Assembly (NCBI GenBank): GCA_047975215.1
Contig: JBKEDD010000004.1
Location: 1-45,852 of the forward strand
Origin: JAGRMG01 sp047975215
GTDB lineage: Bacteria > Pseudomonadota > Alphaproteobacteria > Rhodobacterales > Rhodobacteraceae
DNA: 45,852 nucleotides
Reading direction: 5' to 3'
Shown here piece after piece: positions 14,636-23,097 of the stretch. Positions within the stretch are counted from its first letter, which is position 1. Each line of letters begins with the position of its first letter. Made by a program: the position numbers and the translations under genes. The notes under the pieces were generated by a model, which did not search any database, was not told where the DNA came from, and saw nothing but the letters and a program-made list of their open reading frames with translations.

Positions 14636-15744
14636 GCCGCACTGCGATCATATCCGCTGGGCTCTGCCTCGGCCTAGGCGCCCTGCCCGCGCTCGCCCAG
14701 GGCGTGCCGACGCAGGATAATTCCGCGATCGGTCGTGCCATCGCGCGGGTGACGGCGCTGGTCGAAGATCTGGGCGTCCAGCAGGACAAGGATCGGACAG
14801 AGTCGACCCTGGCGGACGTGCAGGTCGACCAGCTGCGCGTCCTCGAAGAGATGACCGCCGCCATCACCGGGCCGGGCTTCGATATCCGTGCGCTCGAGGG
14901 CAATGCGGATTTCGGGGTGGCGGCGGTCTACCCGAACACCGATCCAAGCCCCATGAACAGCCGTCTCTTCGGCGAAGGCCGTGAGACCGTCGAGATGATG
15001 ATCGTCGAGGTCGCGGGCGAGTTCGCAGGCGCCCCCGGTGTGGCCCGCGCCGGTCTCTCGGCCACCCAGTGGCGCTGCCTCTTCCAGGCCCTGATCAAGC
15101 AGGAGAGCCGCTTCAACGTCGCCGCCGAAAGCCCGGTCGGCGCCTATGGCCTGACTCAGCTCATGCCCGGCACCGCCTCCGATCTCGGCGTCGACCGCTA
15201 TGACGTGAAAGACAACCTCCGCGGCGGCGCGCGTTACATCACCACGCAACTGAACCGCTTCGGCAATATCCCGCACGCGCTTGCGGCCTATAACGCTGGC
15301 CCAGGCCGGGTCATCGAATATGGCGGCGTGCCGCCCTTTGCCGAGACCCAAGGCTACGTGCGCAACATCTCGAAGTTTTACAACGAATACCTCGCCGTTG
15401 TGGGCGGCGCCGATGCGCTTGGCACGCTCTCACCCTCGGACTTTGCGCTCGCCGAATATGCCAGCATCTCCGAGGCGGGTGTCTATTACGCCGCCGACAG
15501 CTCGGCCACGACCGAACAGGTCATCAATCGTCTGCGCGCGATCATCCTCCAGATCGATGCTCAGCCCAATGCCAAGGCGGCCTGGGAGCTCAACACTTAC
15601 GCCAAGGCCGAGATTGGCCGCATCCTCAACCTCCGCGTCCGGCTGATGGCCGCCAACCAGCAGCGCGAGGCGGCCTACGCGCAGCACCTCGTCGCCGATC
15701 GGCTGGCCGAGCGCGACTTCATGCAGATGGGAGTTCCCGAATGA
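14632..15744 (+). CDS. virB1: VirB1-type lytic transglycosylase with long flanking regions
   Basis: A 370-residue exported protein: signal peptide ending ALAQ (about 1-22), a helical N-terminal region (25-135), the SLT domain (about 140-255) and a helical C-terminal region. SLT motifs visible: FQALIKQESRFN with the catalytic Glu, GAYGLTQLMPGTA and ALAAYNAGPGRV. VirB1 proteins cut peptidoglycan so that the channel can be built. The N-terminal part (QGVPTQDNSAIGRAIARV) resembles the start of the next gene, VirB5 (QGVPTFDGSQLGQLVAQL), so the protein may join a VirB5-like segment to an SLT enzyme. Both ends overlap neighbours by 4 bases. Confidence 0.85.
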   Translation: MSRTAIISAGLCLGLGALPALAQGVPTQDNSAIGRAIARVTALVEDLGVQQDKDRTESTLADVQVDQLRVLEEMTAAITGPGFDIRALEGNADFGVAAVYPNTDPSPMNSRLFGEGRETVEMMIVEVAGEFAGAPGVARAGLSATQWRCLFQALIKQESRFNVAAESPVGAYGLTQLMPGTASDLGVDRYDVKDNLRGGARYITTQLNRFGNIPHALAAYNAGPGRVIEYGGVPPFAETQGYVRNISKFYNEYLAVVGGADALGTLSPSDFALAEYASISEAGVYYAADSSATTEQVINRLRAIILQIDAQPNAKAAWELNTYAKAEIGRILNLRVRLMAANQQREAAYAQHLVADRLAERDFMQMGVPE

Positions 15745-16508
15745 GACGATTTTTTCTGGTGACTAGCGCGGTCGTCGCGCTCGGGCTCTCTGAACCGGCC
15801 TCGGCTCAAGGCGTTCCGACTTTTGATGGTTCGCAGCTTGGCCAGCTTGTCGCGCAACTCGAGCACATGGCGGAGGACCTGAACGTCCAGATGCAGCAAC
15901 TCGCCACCATGCGGCTGGAGCTTGAGACCCAGCTGTCGCAATTGACGAACCTCGAGGCGCAACTGACCTCGCTCATCGAGGGCAGCGGGCTCGGCGAACT
16001 CTTTGCCACGGTCGAAGAATTCCGCGCGCTGCGCGGCAAGTTGGTCGCGCCCCTCAATACAGCGCAATCCTTGGCGAGCGGCGATTTTTTGAGCGGCTTC
16101 AATCCCGGCGCCGAGCTTTCGGCCTCGGTCGAGCGGGTGCTTTCGGGCAGCGGCTTCACGTCGGAACGTCTGAGCACGCTCTCGGGCTCCGATGAGCCCG
16201 CCGACAACCGCATCGCCACCTCGGCCGGGGCCAGCGCCATGCTGTCGGTCGCCGCGCAGGAAAGCCACGAGGAAGCCGGACAGAGCCTCGAACGGCTCGA
16301 AACCATGGTCGGGCTCATCGACGATCAAGACGGGCTGAAGGCGGCCGTCGATCTCAACACCCGCGTCACCGCCGAGCTTGGCATCATCCTGACCCAGATC
16401 TGGCGGCTGGAAGCGGCGCAAGGCGTCAGCGCCGGCCAGCTTGGCGTCGTCGATGCCGCGACCCTCGCGGATGAGCGCAAGTTCCGCTCGATGGCGGTGG
16501 ATCCATGA
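15741..16508 (+). CDS. virB5: VirB5/TrbJ-type pilus-associated protein
   Basis: A 255-residue exported protein with a signal peptide (ending ASAQ) and a long, mostly alpha-helical body (for example MAEDLNVQMQQLATMRLELE), as in VirB5/TrbJ proteins, which form the pilus tip and contact the recipient. The ATG overlaps the virB1 stop and the stop overlaps the next gene. The stretch after the signal peptide resembles the same stretch in the preceding transglycosylase. Confidence 0.8.
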   Translation: MRRFFLVTSAVVALGLSEPASAQGVPTFDGSQLGQLVAQLEHMAEDLNVQMQQLATMRLELETQLSQLTNLEAQLTSLIEGSGLGELFATVEEFRALRGKLVAPLNTAQSLASGDFLSGFNPGAELSASVERVLSGSGFTSERLSTLSGSDEPADNRIATSAGASAMLSVAAQESHEEAGQSLERLETMVGLIDDQDGLKAAVDLNTRVTAELGIILTQIWRLEAAQGVSAGQLGVVDAATLADERKFRSMAVDP

Positions 16509-16942
16509 GGAAGTTCATGACCCACAACTTGGCGCCAATTCGGTCTCTTGGTCTCGCCGCACTTGTCGTGGCCGCCCTGCCCAGTGCCGCGCTGGCCCAG
16601 ACCCCGAGCACGAAACCTTCCGGCGACACGCCCTTCAACTCGATGGCCATCGCGACGGACGAGGCCGACGCATGCCGTGTCCTGAAACCGCCTGCCGATC
16701 TGGCCGAGACCGCCTATCTCCGCAACGGCTACCGCGCAATCCTGCGCATCCTGATCGCCGAAGAAGCGCTCGCTTCGGAAACCTGCACTTGCCTGTTGGG
16801 CGACTTCACCTGGGATCAGGCGCTCACCGCCCTGCCCCGGTTCCAGACTTCGGACAACCCGCGCTTGCCGTTCAAGGTGCTGGACCTTTACGCCAAAGCC
16901 GACGCGCTCGAGGCGCAAGTTGTGGAGGCCTGTGCGGAATAG
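16505..16942 (+). CDS. Exported hypothetical protein in the T4SS operon
   Basis: A 145-residue protein with a signal peptide ending AALAQ (about residue 32) and a mature part with several cysteines (DEADACRV, ETCTCLLGD, VEACAE). No named family is recognised. It is translationally coupled to virB5 (ATGA) and followed immediately by virB6 with no gap, so it is very likely part of the secretion apparatus or an entry-exclusion factor. The ATG at 16505 is taken; ATG 16517 is also possible. Confidence 0.7.
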   Translation: MRKFMTHNLAPIRSLGLAALVVAALPSAALAQTPSTKPSGDTPFNSMAIATDEADACRVLKPPADLAETAYLRNGYRAILRILIAEEALASETCTCLLGDFTWDQALTALPRFQTSDNPRLPFKVLDLYAKADALEAQVVEACAE

Positions 16943-17956
16943 ATGGGCGTTATTCGCGACATCCTGAGCCAGGTCGACGCCGCGGTGGATACCGTGGCGC
17001 AGGACGGCTTTGTCTCCTCGGCGGCCTCGGTCGGTAATGTCATCTCGGCGGGCGCGACGCTCCTTGTCGTCCTCCTCGGCATCAACGCGGTCATGCAACT
17101 CCGCCCCCTGCCCTTCGGCACCGGCTTTGCCTTCGGGATGAAGGTGGCGCTCGTCGGGATCTTCGCGCAGAGCTGGGACAATTTCAGCGTCATCTATGGC
17201 ATCGTCACCCAGGTCCCCGACTCTATCGGCGCATCCATCTTGGCCCTCACCGGTTCGGGCGACGAAGCTGGCGTTTATGAAAGCCTCGACAACATGGTCG
17301 CCCGCATCACCGCCTATGGCGACACGATCGGCGACCGCGCCGGCTGGGTCTTCGGCGCGGTCCTGGGTGCCATCTTCTTCGTCCTTTCCGCCGTTTTCGC
17401 CGCCGTCACCGCCGGGATCATCGCCTTCGCCCGCATCGTCTTCGCATTGATGATCGTCATCGCGCCCTTCATGATCGTGACCTCGCTGTTCAAGCCGACC
17501 CAGTCCCTCTTCGAGGCCTGGACCCGCGCCACCATCGGCTATGCCCTCATGCCCGTCGCGGCCGCCGGGGCCGCGGGCATCATCGTGGCGATCGCCGAAG
17601 CGATCGGGGACGCCTCCGCCGATCCGGGCGATGTCGAGACCGTGAGCCTCATCCTGCCCTTTCTCGTGATCCTCATTCTCAGCGCCGGGGTCATGGCCTC
17701 GGTTCCCTATATCGCCTCCAACCTCACCGGCGTTGTCGGCATTGCCTCGAATGCCGTGGGCCTGACCGGGCTCGCGCGGCAGGGGTTCGTGAACACGCGC
17801 GAGTATGGCACGGGCGCGACCTCGCGCCTCGTCACCGGCAAATCCCCCCATGAGCTGAACCAGATGGTCAATGCAGGCGTGGTGAAGACCGGCGAGATGA
17901 TCCGGCAAAGCCCCGGCGCGCTTCTTTCCGCCGCCAAGGCCTTCCGCAAACCCTGA
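16943..17956 (+). CDS. virB6: VirB6/TrbL-type polytopic T4SS protein
   Basis: A 337-residue inner-membrane protein with about five or six membrane segments, a large first loop and a polar C-terminal tail rich in charged residues, fitting VirB6/TrbL, the channel component of the inner membrane. Characteristic stretches are GAVLGAIFFVLSAVF and FMIVTSLFKPTQSLFEAW. The ATG follows directly on the previous stop codon. Confidence 0.87.
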   Translation: MGVIRDILSQVDAAVDTVAQDGFVSSAASVGNVISAGATLLVVLLGINAVMQLRPLPFGTGFAFGMKVALVGIFAQSWDNFSVIYGIVTQVPDSIGASILALTGSGDEAGVYESLDNMVARITAYGDTIGDRAGWVFGAVLGAIFFVLSAVFAAVTAGIIAFARIVFALMIVIAPFMIVTSLFKPTQSLFEAWTRATIGYALMPVAAAGAAGIIVAIAEAIGDASADPGDVETVSLILPFLVILILSAGVMASVPYIASNLTGVVGIASNAVGLTGLARQGFVNTREYGTGATSRLVTGKSPHELNQMVNAGVVKTGEMIRQSPGALLSAAKAFRKP

Positions 17957-17973
17957 TGTGAAAGTCGACGACT

Positions 17974-18654
17974 TTGAAGAAACTTGTAACCAGTTCCGCA
18001 GCAAGTGACCGCGACGCTTTTGAGGCGGATTTCATCTACGGGCCAAGGCGGCGCGAGCGCTTCGCGTGGTTCGTCGCGGCGGCAGGCGTTCTGGTCGGCG
18101 TGACCGGCATGGTCGCGGGCGCGAGCCTCTTTCCACTCAAATCGACCGAGACCTTCGTGGTCGTGGTCGACAAGGAAACCGGCGAGATGGACCGGGTCGC
18201 CGCTGTGCAGGCACTGACGCTTTCCGAGAGCGACGCCATCATCCAGGCCAATCTTGTGGCCTATGTGGATGATCGAGAGACCTATGACTTGACCGATGGC
18301 GAGCAGCGCATCAACTCGGTGCTCGACCGCTCGGATGGCGACGCCGCCCGCACGCTGCGCGATCTCTGGTCCTCGACCAACGAAGACTACCCGATCACTG
18401 TCTATGGCCGCGACGCCAAGATCGAGGTGGTGATCAAGACGGTGAACCAGATCGAGCGCGGCGTGGCCCAGGTCCTTTTCACCCGCACGCTGCGCCGCCC
18501 CCGCGACACCCGCACCGTCACCCGGTCTTACGTGGCCACCGTCGCCTACGACTTCCAACCCGAAACCCGCCAGCGCCTTCAGGATGTCTGGGCAAACCCC
18601 TTGGGCTTCGTGGTGACCTCCTACCGCGTCGACGCCGAGACCCTGGAGAACTGA
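17974..18654 (+). CDS. virB8: VirB8-type T4SS assembly factor
   Basis: A 226-residue bitopic protein: short cytoplasmic N terminus, one membrane segment (about 30-50), then the periplasmic NTF2-like VirB8 domain (STETFVVVVDKETGEMDRV ... FVVTSYRVDAE). VirB8 nucleates the inner-membrane complex. The start is a TTG at 17974 with no clear ribosome binding site; no better in-frame codon exists between the virB6 stop and the membrane segment. The 17-base gap to virB6 is the widest in this half of the operon apart from the virB2-virB3 gap. Confidence 0.87.
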   Translation: MKKLVTSSAASDRDAFEADFIYGPRRRERFAWFVAAAGVLVGVTGMVAGASLFPLKSTETFVVVVDKETGEMDRVAAVQALTLSESDAIIQANLVAYVDDRETYDLTDGEQRINSVLDRSDGDAARTLRDLWSSTNEDYPITVYGRDAKIEVVIKTVNQIERGVAQVLFTRTLRRPRDTRTVTRSYVATVAYDFQPETRQRLQDVWANPLGFVVTSYRVDAETLEN

Positions 18655-18659
18655 CCCCC

Positions 18660-19382
18660 ATGAAATCCCTGCCCGCGCTCTTCTTGGCGCTTGCCATGCC
18701 CGTTGCCGCATCCGCGGAAGCCACGCCACAAGGCGGCCCGCTCGATATCCGCATCCGCACCGCCGTCTATAATGAAAACCAGGTCTACCGGATCGAAACT
18801 GACTTGCGGCATTCGACGACGATTCATTTCGGGGCCGGGGAGAGGTTCGAGGCGGTGATTGTCGGCGACACCGAAAGCTTCCAGGTCGATCCGATCCCCG
18901 AGCTTGGCAATGTGCTCACGATCAAACCGCATGTGGCCAATGCCTCCACCAACATGACGGTGATCACCAACCGCCGCACCTATTCCTTCCACCTGCGCGA
19001 GGGCTCGATCCCGAACCGCACCGGCATGTTCTTCGAGGTGCGCTTCCGCTACCCTGACGAGGAGCGCCGCGCGGCAGGTGCCTCCCAGCCAAAGGGGTTT
19101 GAGGCCCCGCGCAACTACAACTACCGGGTCTCGGGCGAAGGCGACTTCCGCCCCAGCCATATCTACGACGACGGGCGCTACACGTATTTCGTGTTCCCGG
19201 AGAACGGTCGCCAACCCGCCCTATTCAAGGCCGATGACCAGGGCCGTGAGCGCACGGTCAACTGGACCCAGCAAGGCAACACGGTCCGAGTGCTCGGGGT
19301 GAACACCTATTGGACGCTGCGCATTGGCGATGAGGCGATCTGCGCCTGGCGCGACGAGAGCGCCATCTACGTGAGCAACTGA
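18660..19382 (+). CDS. virB9: VirB9-type outer-membrane complex protein
   Basis: A 240-residue exported protein with a signal peptide ending VAASAE. The VirB9/TrbG features are present: an N-terminal beta-rich domain with ATNMTVITNRRTY-type sequence (here STNMTVITNRRTYSF) and a C-terminal domain with NYNYRVSGEGDFRP and PSHIYDDGRYTYFVFP, the part that meets VirB7 and VirB10. It starts 5 bases after virB8 and stops 2 bases before virB10. Confidence 0.9.
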   Translation: MKSLPALFLALAMPVAASAEATPQGGPLDIRIRTAVYNENQVYRIETDLRHSTTIHFGAGERFEAVIVGDTESFQVDPIPELGNVLTIKPHVANASTNMTVITNRRTYSFHLREGSIPNRTGMFFEVRFRYPDEERRAAGASQPKGFEAPRNYNYRVSGEGDFRPSHIYDDGRYTYFVFPENGRQPALFKADDQGRERTVNWTQQGNTVRVLGVNTYWTLRIGDEAICAWRDESAIYVSN

Positions 19383-19384
19383 CC

Positions 19385-20809
19385 ATGGCCGATCAAACCC
19401 CTCCTGATCTCCAAGACCGCCTCGACCAGTTCAGCCAGCGCGGCAAATCCAAACGCCGCGGCAACAGCCTCGGGGTTGGTGCGCTCGCCGCCGCCCTCGC
19501 CCTTGGCGGCGCCGGGGTCGCGTATTTCCTGGCGACCGGCCTGCAGGAAGGTGACAGCGCACTTGAGACCTCCGATGTCGAAACCTTCCAGGACCGCCGC
19601 CCCGGCACTGGCGGGCGGCTGGAGTTCCCACCCGACGAAACGGAGCAAAGGGTCAACGACGCGCTGATCGCCGTCGAGGAAGCGCTCGACGTGCCCGCGG
19701 CCCCTGCCCCAGAACCAAGCGCCGAGGTGCTGGCCGAGATCGCCAAGCTCCGCGAAGCCCTCGCCGCCAGCCAGGCCGCCCGCAACTCGGAAATCCAGTC
19801 CGCCGTTGCCGACCTGCGCGAAGCCTTCGATGAACAGAAGGCTGCATTGGAAGCACTTATCGCTGAGAAAGAGGCCGAGCTTGCCAACATGCAGCGCCAG
19901 ACCGAGACCCGCATCGAAGGGCTGCAGGCCATGCTGGATGCCGAACGGGCGCAGCGCGAAGGGCTCGAGGCCGAGCTCGACCGCGAAGGGTTGATCGCCG
20001 ATCAGCGCCTTCTCGAAGAACGCCGCCGTCAGGAAGAGGAACAACGCCAGCGCGAAGCCGAACGGGTTGCCGAGGAGCTTTTGACCGCGCAGATCAAATC
20101 CCCCGCCGTGGTCTACGCCGATGGTCCACGTGGTGGCCAAAGTGGCGCGGCGGTGGCCGATCCTGCTGCTGTTGGCACCGGGGGCCCAGTCCTGTCAGGA
20201 AACGAGCAGTTCCTGCAAAGCGCGCGACCGCTCGAGGTGCAGGAAGCCGCCCGCCTCACCCATCCCGATCGCACGCTGACCCAAGGGTCCGTCATTCAGG
20301 CCGCGCTCCAGACCGCCATCAACAGCGATCTGCCGGGCTCCGTGGTCGCGGTCGTCTCCGAGCCGGTTCCGGCGTTTTCCGGGGACCGGATCCTGATCCC
20401 TCGGGGCTCCCGCCTTTTTGGCCAATACCGCTCGGGCATCGAGATGCACCAGAAGCGCATCCTGATCCTCTGGACCCGGGTCCTGACCCCGGACGGCACC
20501 TCGATGGAAATCGGCGCCGTGGGCGGGGATCAACTCGGCCGCTCGGGCCTCACAGGTCTTGTCGATACCAAGTTCGCCGAGCGTTTCGGCGGAGCGGCAC
20601 TGATTTCCGTGATCGGGGCGGCACCGGCCGTCGCGGCGGAAAGCGCCAACAATGAAACCACCAACATTGTCCTGGGCGATGTCGGCAGCGACCTACAGGA
20701 CGCGGTCGGGTCCGTCATCGCTGACCAGGTGTCGATCGCGCCGACGATCTATGTCGATCAGGGTGCCTCGGTTACCGTGCTCGTAGACCGGGATGTGGTG
20801 ATCTATTGA
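19385..20809 (+). CDS. virB10: VirB10-type T4SS channel protein
   Basis: A 474-residue protein with a short cytoplasmic N terminus, one membrane segment (about 25-46), a long Glu/Arg/Gln-rich coiled coil (about 110-230) and the C-terminal VirB10 beta-barrel domain (about 290-474) with LIPRGSRLFGQYRSG. VirB10 spans both membranes and senses ATP use by VirB11 and VirD4. The coiled coil replaces the proline-rich linker of the Ti-plasmid protein. The stop overlaps the virB11 start. Confidence 0.92.
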   Translation: MADQTPPDLQDRLDQFSQRGKSKRRGNSLGVGALAAALALGGAGVAYFLATGLQEGDSALETSDVETFQDRRPGTGGRLEFPPDETEQRVNDALIAVEEALDVPAAPAPEPSAEVLAEIAKLREALAASQAARNSEIQSAVADLREAFDEQKAALEALIAEKEAELANMQRQTETRIEGLQAMLDAERAQREGLEAELDREGLIADQRLLEERRRQEEEQRQREAERVAEELLTAQIKSPAVVYADGPRGGQSGAAVADPAAVGTGGPVLSGNEQFLQSARPLEVQEAARLTHPDRTLTQGSVIQAALQTAINSDLPGSVVAVVSEPVPAFSGDRILIPRGSRLFGQYRSGIEMHQKRILILWTRVLTPDGTSMEIGAVGGDQLGRSGLTGLVDTKFAERFGGAALISVIGAAPAVAAESANNETTNIVLGDVGSDLQDAVGSVIADQVSIAPTIYVDQGASVTVLVDRDVVIY

Positions 20810-21789
20810 CCCGGACAGAAAGCCCAGCCTCCTACCTCGAGCGTTATCTCGACCCGTTCCGCGACCTTCTGCGGCGCGACGACGTGGCCGAGATCGCGAT
20901 CAACCCGGATGGCAAGGTCTGGCTCGAGGCGGCGGGTGACGCCACCATGCGCCACGAGGGTCAGACTGTGGATCGCACCACCGCCCTCAACATGGCTCAG
21001 ACCATCGTCGGCGATGCCAAGGCCCGCGTCTCTGAAAAGAACCCCCTCGTCTCCGGCAAGGTGGAATATGCGGGCCGCCCCCTCCGGGTTCAGGTCGCCG
21101 TCCCGCCCGCCATAGATCGCGGCGCTTCGATCACCATCCGCCTCTTCGCCTCCGGCAGCGTCCGGGATTTCGCCCCCGCCTATCTCTTCGGCAAGGCCGT
21201 CTCGCTGGATGCGCTCCGCGCCGAGAAAATGAAGAACATCGCCAGTCTCGCCGAAGAGAACCTCGAGGCCGCGCTGCAAACCCTGGTGGAGGCGCGGCTC
21301 AATGTCCTGATCAGTGGCGGCACCTCGACCGGCAAGACCACCTTCGCCCGGCACCTTCTGACGCATGTAAACGAACACGAACGGCTGATCACCATCGAAG
21401 ATGCCTTTGAGCTTTTCCCCGGCCAGCCGAACACCGTCGCCCTCCTGGCCGACCGCGGTTCCGGCTCGCAACGCAGTGCCAACGCCCTCCTGCAGGCCTC
21501 CCTACGCATGCGCCCCGACCGCATCATCGTCGGCGAGTTGCGCGGCGCCGAGGCCCTGACCTATCTCGAGGCCATCAACACCGGCCATGGCGGGTCGGTC
21601 ACCACCATCCACGCCGAAACCGCCGAGCTCGCCATCGACCGGCTGGCTATCATGGTGCTGCAAGCCGGCACACCGCTGACATTCGCCGAGGTGCGGGAAT
21701 ACATCCGGAAATCCATCGATGTGATCGTGCAACTGGGGCGGGCGGAGGGGAAGCGGGGGATTACGGAGTTCTACCTGCCGGGGAGCTAA
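20806..21789 (+). CDS. virB11: VirB11-type T4SS ATPase
   Basis: A 327-residue hexameric traffic ATPase. The N-terminal domain is followed by the RecA-like domain with Walker A GGTSTGKTT (171-179), the Asp box TIEDAFEL, Walker B RPDRIIVGELRG and the His box TTIHAET. It switches the machine between pilus building and DNA transfer. The start is a TTG overlapping the virB10 stop. It is the last gene of the transfer operon; virD4, which often follows, is found only 17 kb away beyond the catabolic block. Confidence 0.93.
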   Translation: MTRTESPASYLERYLDPFRDLLRRDDVAEIAINPDGKVWLEAAGDATMRHEGQTVDRTTALNMAQTIVGDAKARVSEKNPLVSGKVEYAGRPLRVQVAVPPAIDRGASITIRLFASGSVRDFAPAYLFGKAVSLDALRAEKMKNIASLAEENLEAALQTLVEARLNVLISGGTSTGKTTFARHLLTHVNEHERLITIEDAFELFPGQPNTVALLADRGSGSQRSANALLQASLRMRPDRIIVGELRGAEALTYLEAINTGHGGSVTTIHAETAELAIDRLAIMVLQAGTPLTFAEVREYIRKSIDVIVQLGRAEGKRGITEFYLPGS

Positions 21790-21979
21790 TGGGATGATGA
21801 ACGCAAGGTTTCTGAATAGCCCGCACTGTTCAGCCCAATTATGACTAGAGTTTGCTCCATTTTGTTGGAATAGGCGTCGGGAGCTGAAGCAATATGGCCC
21901 TATTCTTGGTGGCAAGCGAGAATCGGAACGCCTCAGGTCCTACGCGCCGGCGAACGAGCCCGCTCCTTCCGGATGCCAT

Positions 21980-23005
21980 CTATGACACCTGCCGGGCGGT
22001 CGCGCAGGAACTGCGCGGCAGAAACTCTGTCGGAACAATGACTAGGTTGCGTTCTCTCTCGACGTTACGTTCGCAGATGCTGCTAAGGAGAAGTCTAGCG
22101 CCGATTCTTCCGACCTCGCCCAGATCCCAGGTGACAACACCGATGGGCGGCGCCGAGAGCCTGACAAGATCGTTGTCGCTCGCTGCTACGACGGAGATGT
22201 CCTGCGGAATCTCCAGACCGGAATTGCGAATCGCCGTCAATATTCCGGGCATCATATCCATCCCACCCGCAACGACGGCAGTCGGCGGTTTTTTCTGCCC
22301 CAAAAGTGCGGACAGCTCGGAAAAAGCGTACTCGGGGAGGTAGCTCATGTTGCGTATCAGCCGGGCGTCAGGTTCGACACCGTTTTCGCGCAGTGCCGTG
22401 AGATATCCCTTCAGACGGGCACGTGCCGGGAACGTGTTGTCCGAGCCGGTTATCAGCGCTATGCGCTTGTGTCCCAGCTGGACCAGATAATTGACGGCCT
22501 GTCGCGTGCCGGATTCATGGTTTGCGACAACGGCATCCGCCCAAGCAGGTCCTTCACGATCAATGAGTACAATGGGCAAGCGGCTATCGCGTAGTGTCTG
22601 GAGGTACGGTAGATCCACTTCAGTCGTCAGGCTAAGCAAGAGACCATCTATCTGGGCATCGGCAAACCGGCGTACTAGCTTTTCCTCCCGGTCCACCTGC
22701 CCCTCGCTGCTTCCGACGACAAAGCTGTAGTCAGCGTCGAACAAGGCATTCTGGGCAGACTTCGCGAACGCTGCAAGGGCCGGTATGGAAATGTCCCGGA
22801 TGATGCAGCCGATCGTCATCGACTTCTGCTGGCGCATGCTTCGGGCCAGAAGGTTGGGCTGATAGCCCAATTGCGCAATAGCCGCTTCTACCTTTTCCCG
22901 GATTGCCTTGTCCACCGCCGGATGCTTGTTTAATACCCGCGACACAGTGCCAACTGCGACTCCGGCCTCTTTCGCAACGGATTTTATCGTGAGTTTCTGT
23001 GTCAT
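21980..23005 (-). CDS. LacI-family transcriptional regulator
   Basis: A 341-residue repressor: N-terminal LacI helix-turn-helix and hinge (IKSVAKEAGVAVGTVSRVLNKHP, then AAIAQLGYQPNLLARSM), followed by a periplasmic-binding-protein-like effector domain. It is likely the regulator of the whole catabolic block, because five LacI-type palindromes (see 23030, 26964, 31887, 34797, 35241) lie in front of this gene and the enzyme units. The site 25 bases before its own start suggests autoregulation. The inducer is probably the imported acid or its CoA ester (inference). The 190 bases between virB11 and this gene hold nothing I recognise. Confidence 0.9.
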   Translation of the reverse strand: MTQKLTIKSVAKEAGVAVGTVSRVLNKHPAVDKAIREKVEAAIAQLGYQPNLLARSMRQQKSMTIGCIIRDISIPALAAFAKSAQNALFDADYSFVVGSSEGQVDREEKLVRRFADAQIDGLLLSLTTEVDLPYLQTLRDSRLPIVLIDREGPAWADAVVANHESGTRQAVNYLVQLGHKRIALITGSDNTFPARARLKGYLTALRENGVEPDARLIRNMSYLPEYAFSELSALLGQKKPPTAVVAGGMDMMPGILTAIRNSGLEIPQDISVVAASDNDLVRLSAPPIGVVTWDLGEVGRIGARLLLSSICERNVERERNLVIVPTEFLPRSSCATARQVS

Positions 23006-23029
23006 CTGGACCGGATTTTGAGTGTCTGA

Positions 23030-23041
23030 GGAAACGTTTCA
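23030..23041. promoter_or_regulatory. LacI-type operator, copy 1 (before the lacI-family gene)
   Basis: GGAAACGTTTCA, one mismatch to the palindrome TGAAACGTTTCA. The central 10 bases are a perfect palindrome with the CG centre typical of LacI-family operators. It lies 25 bases upstream of the regulator's start. Confidence 0.7.
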
Positions 23042-23097
23042 CATCCTATCGCCCTGTGTGCGGCAAAGGCCAGCGGATTTCGAACAGACGACCATCC

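Noticed and set aside
16325..18004. 559-codon minus-strand open frame over virB6
   Set aside because: Antisense shadow of virB6 and its neighbours; Gly/Asp/His-rich low-complexity translation, no start signals.
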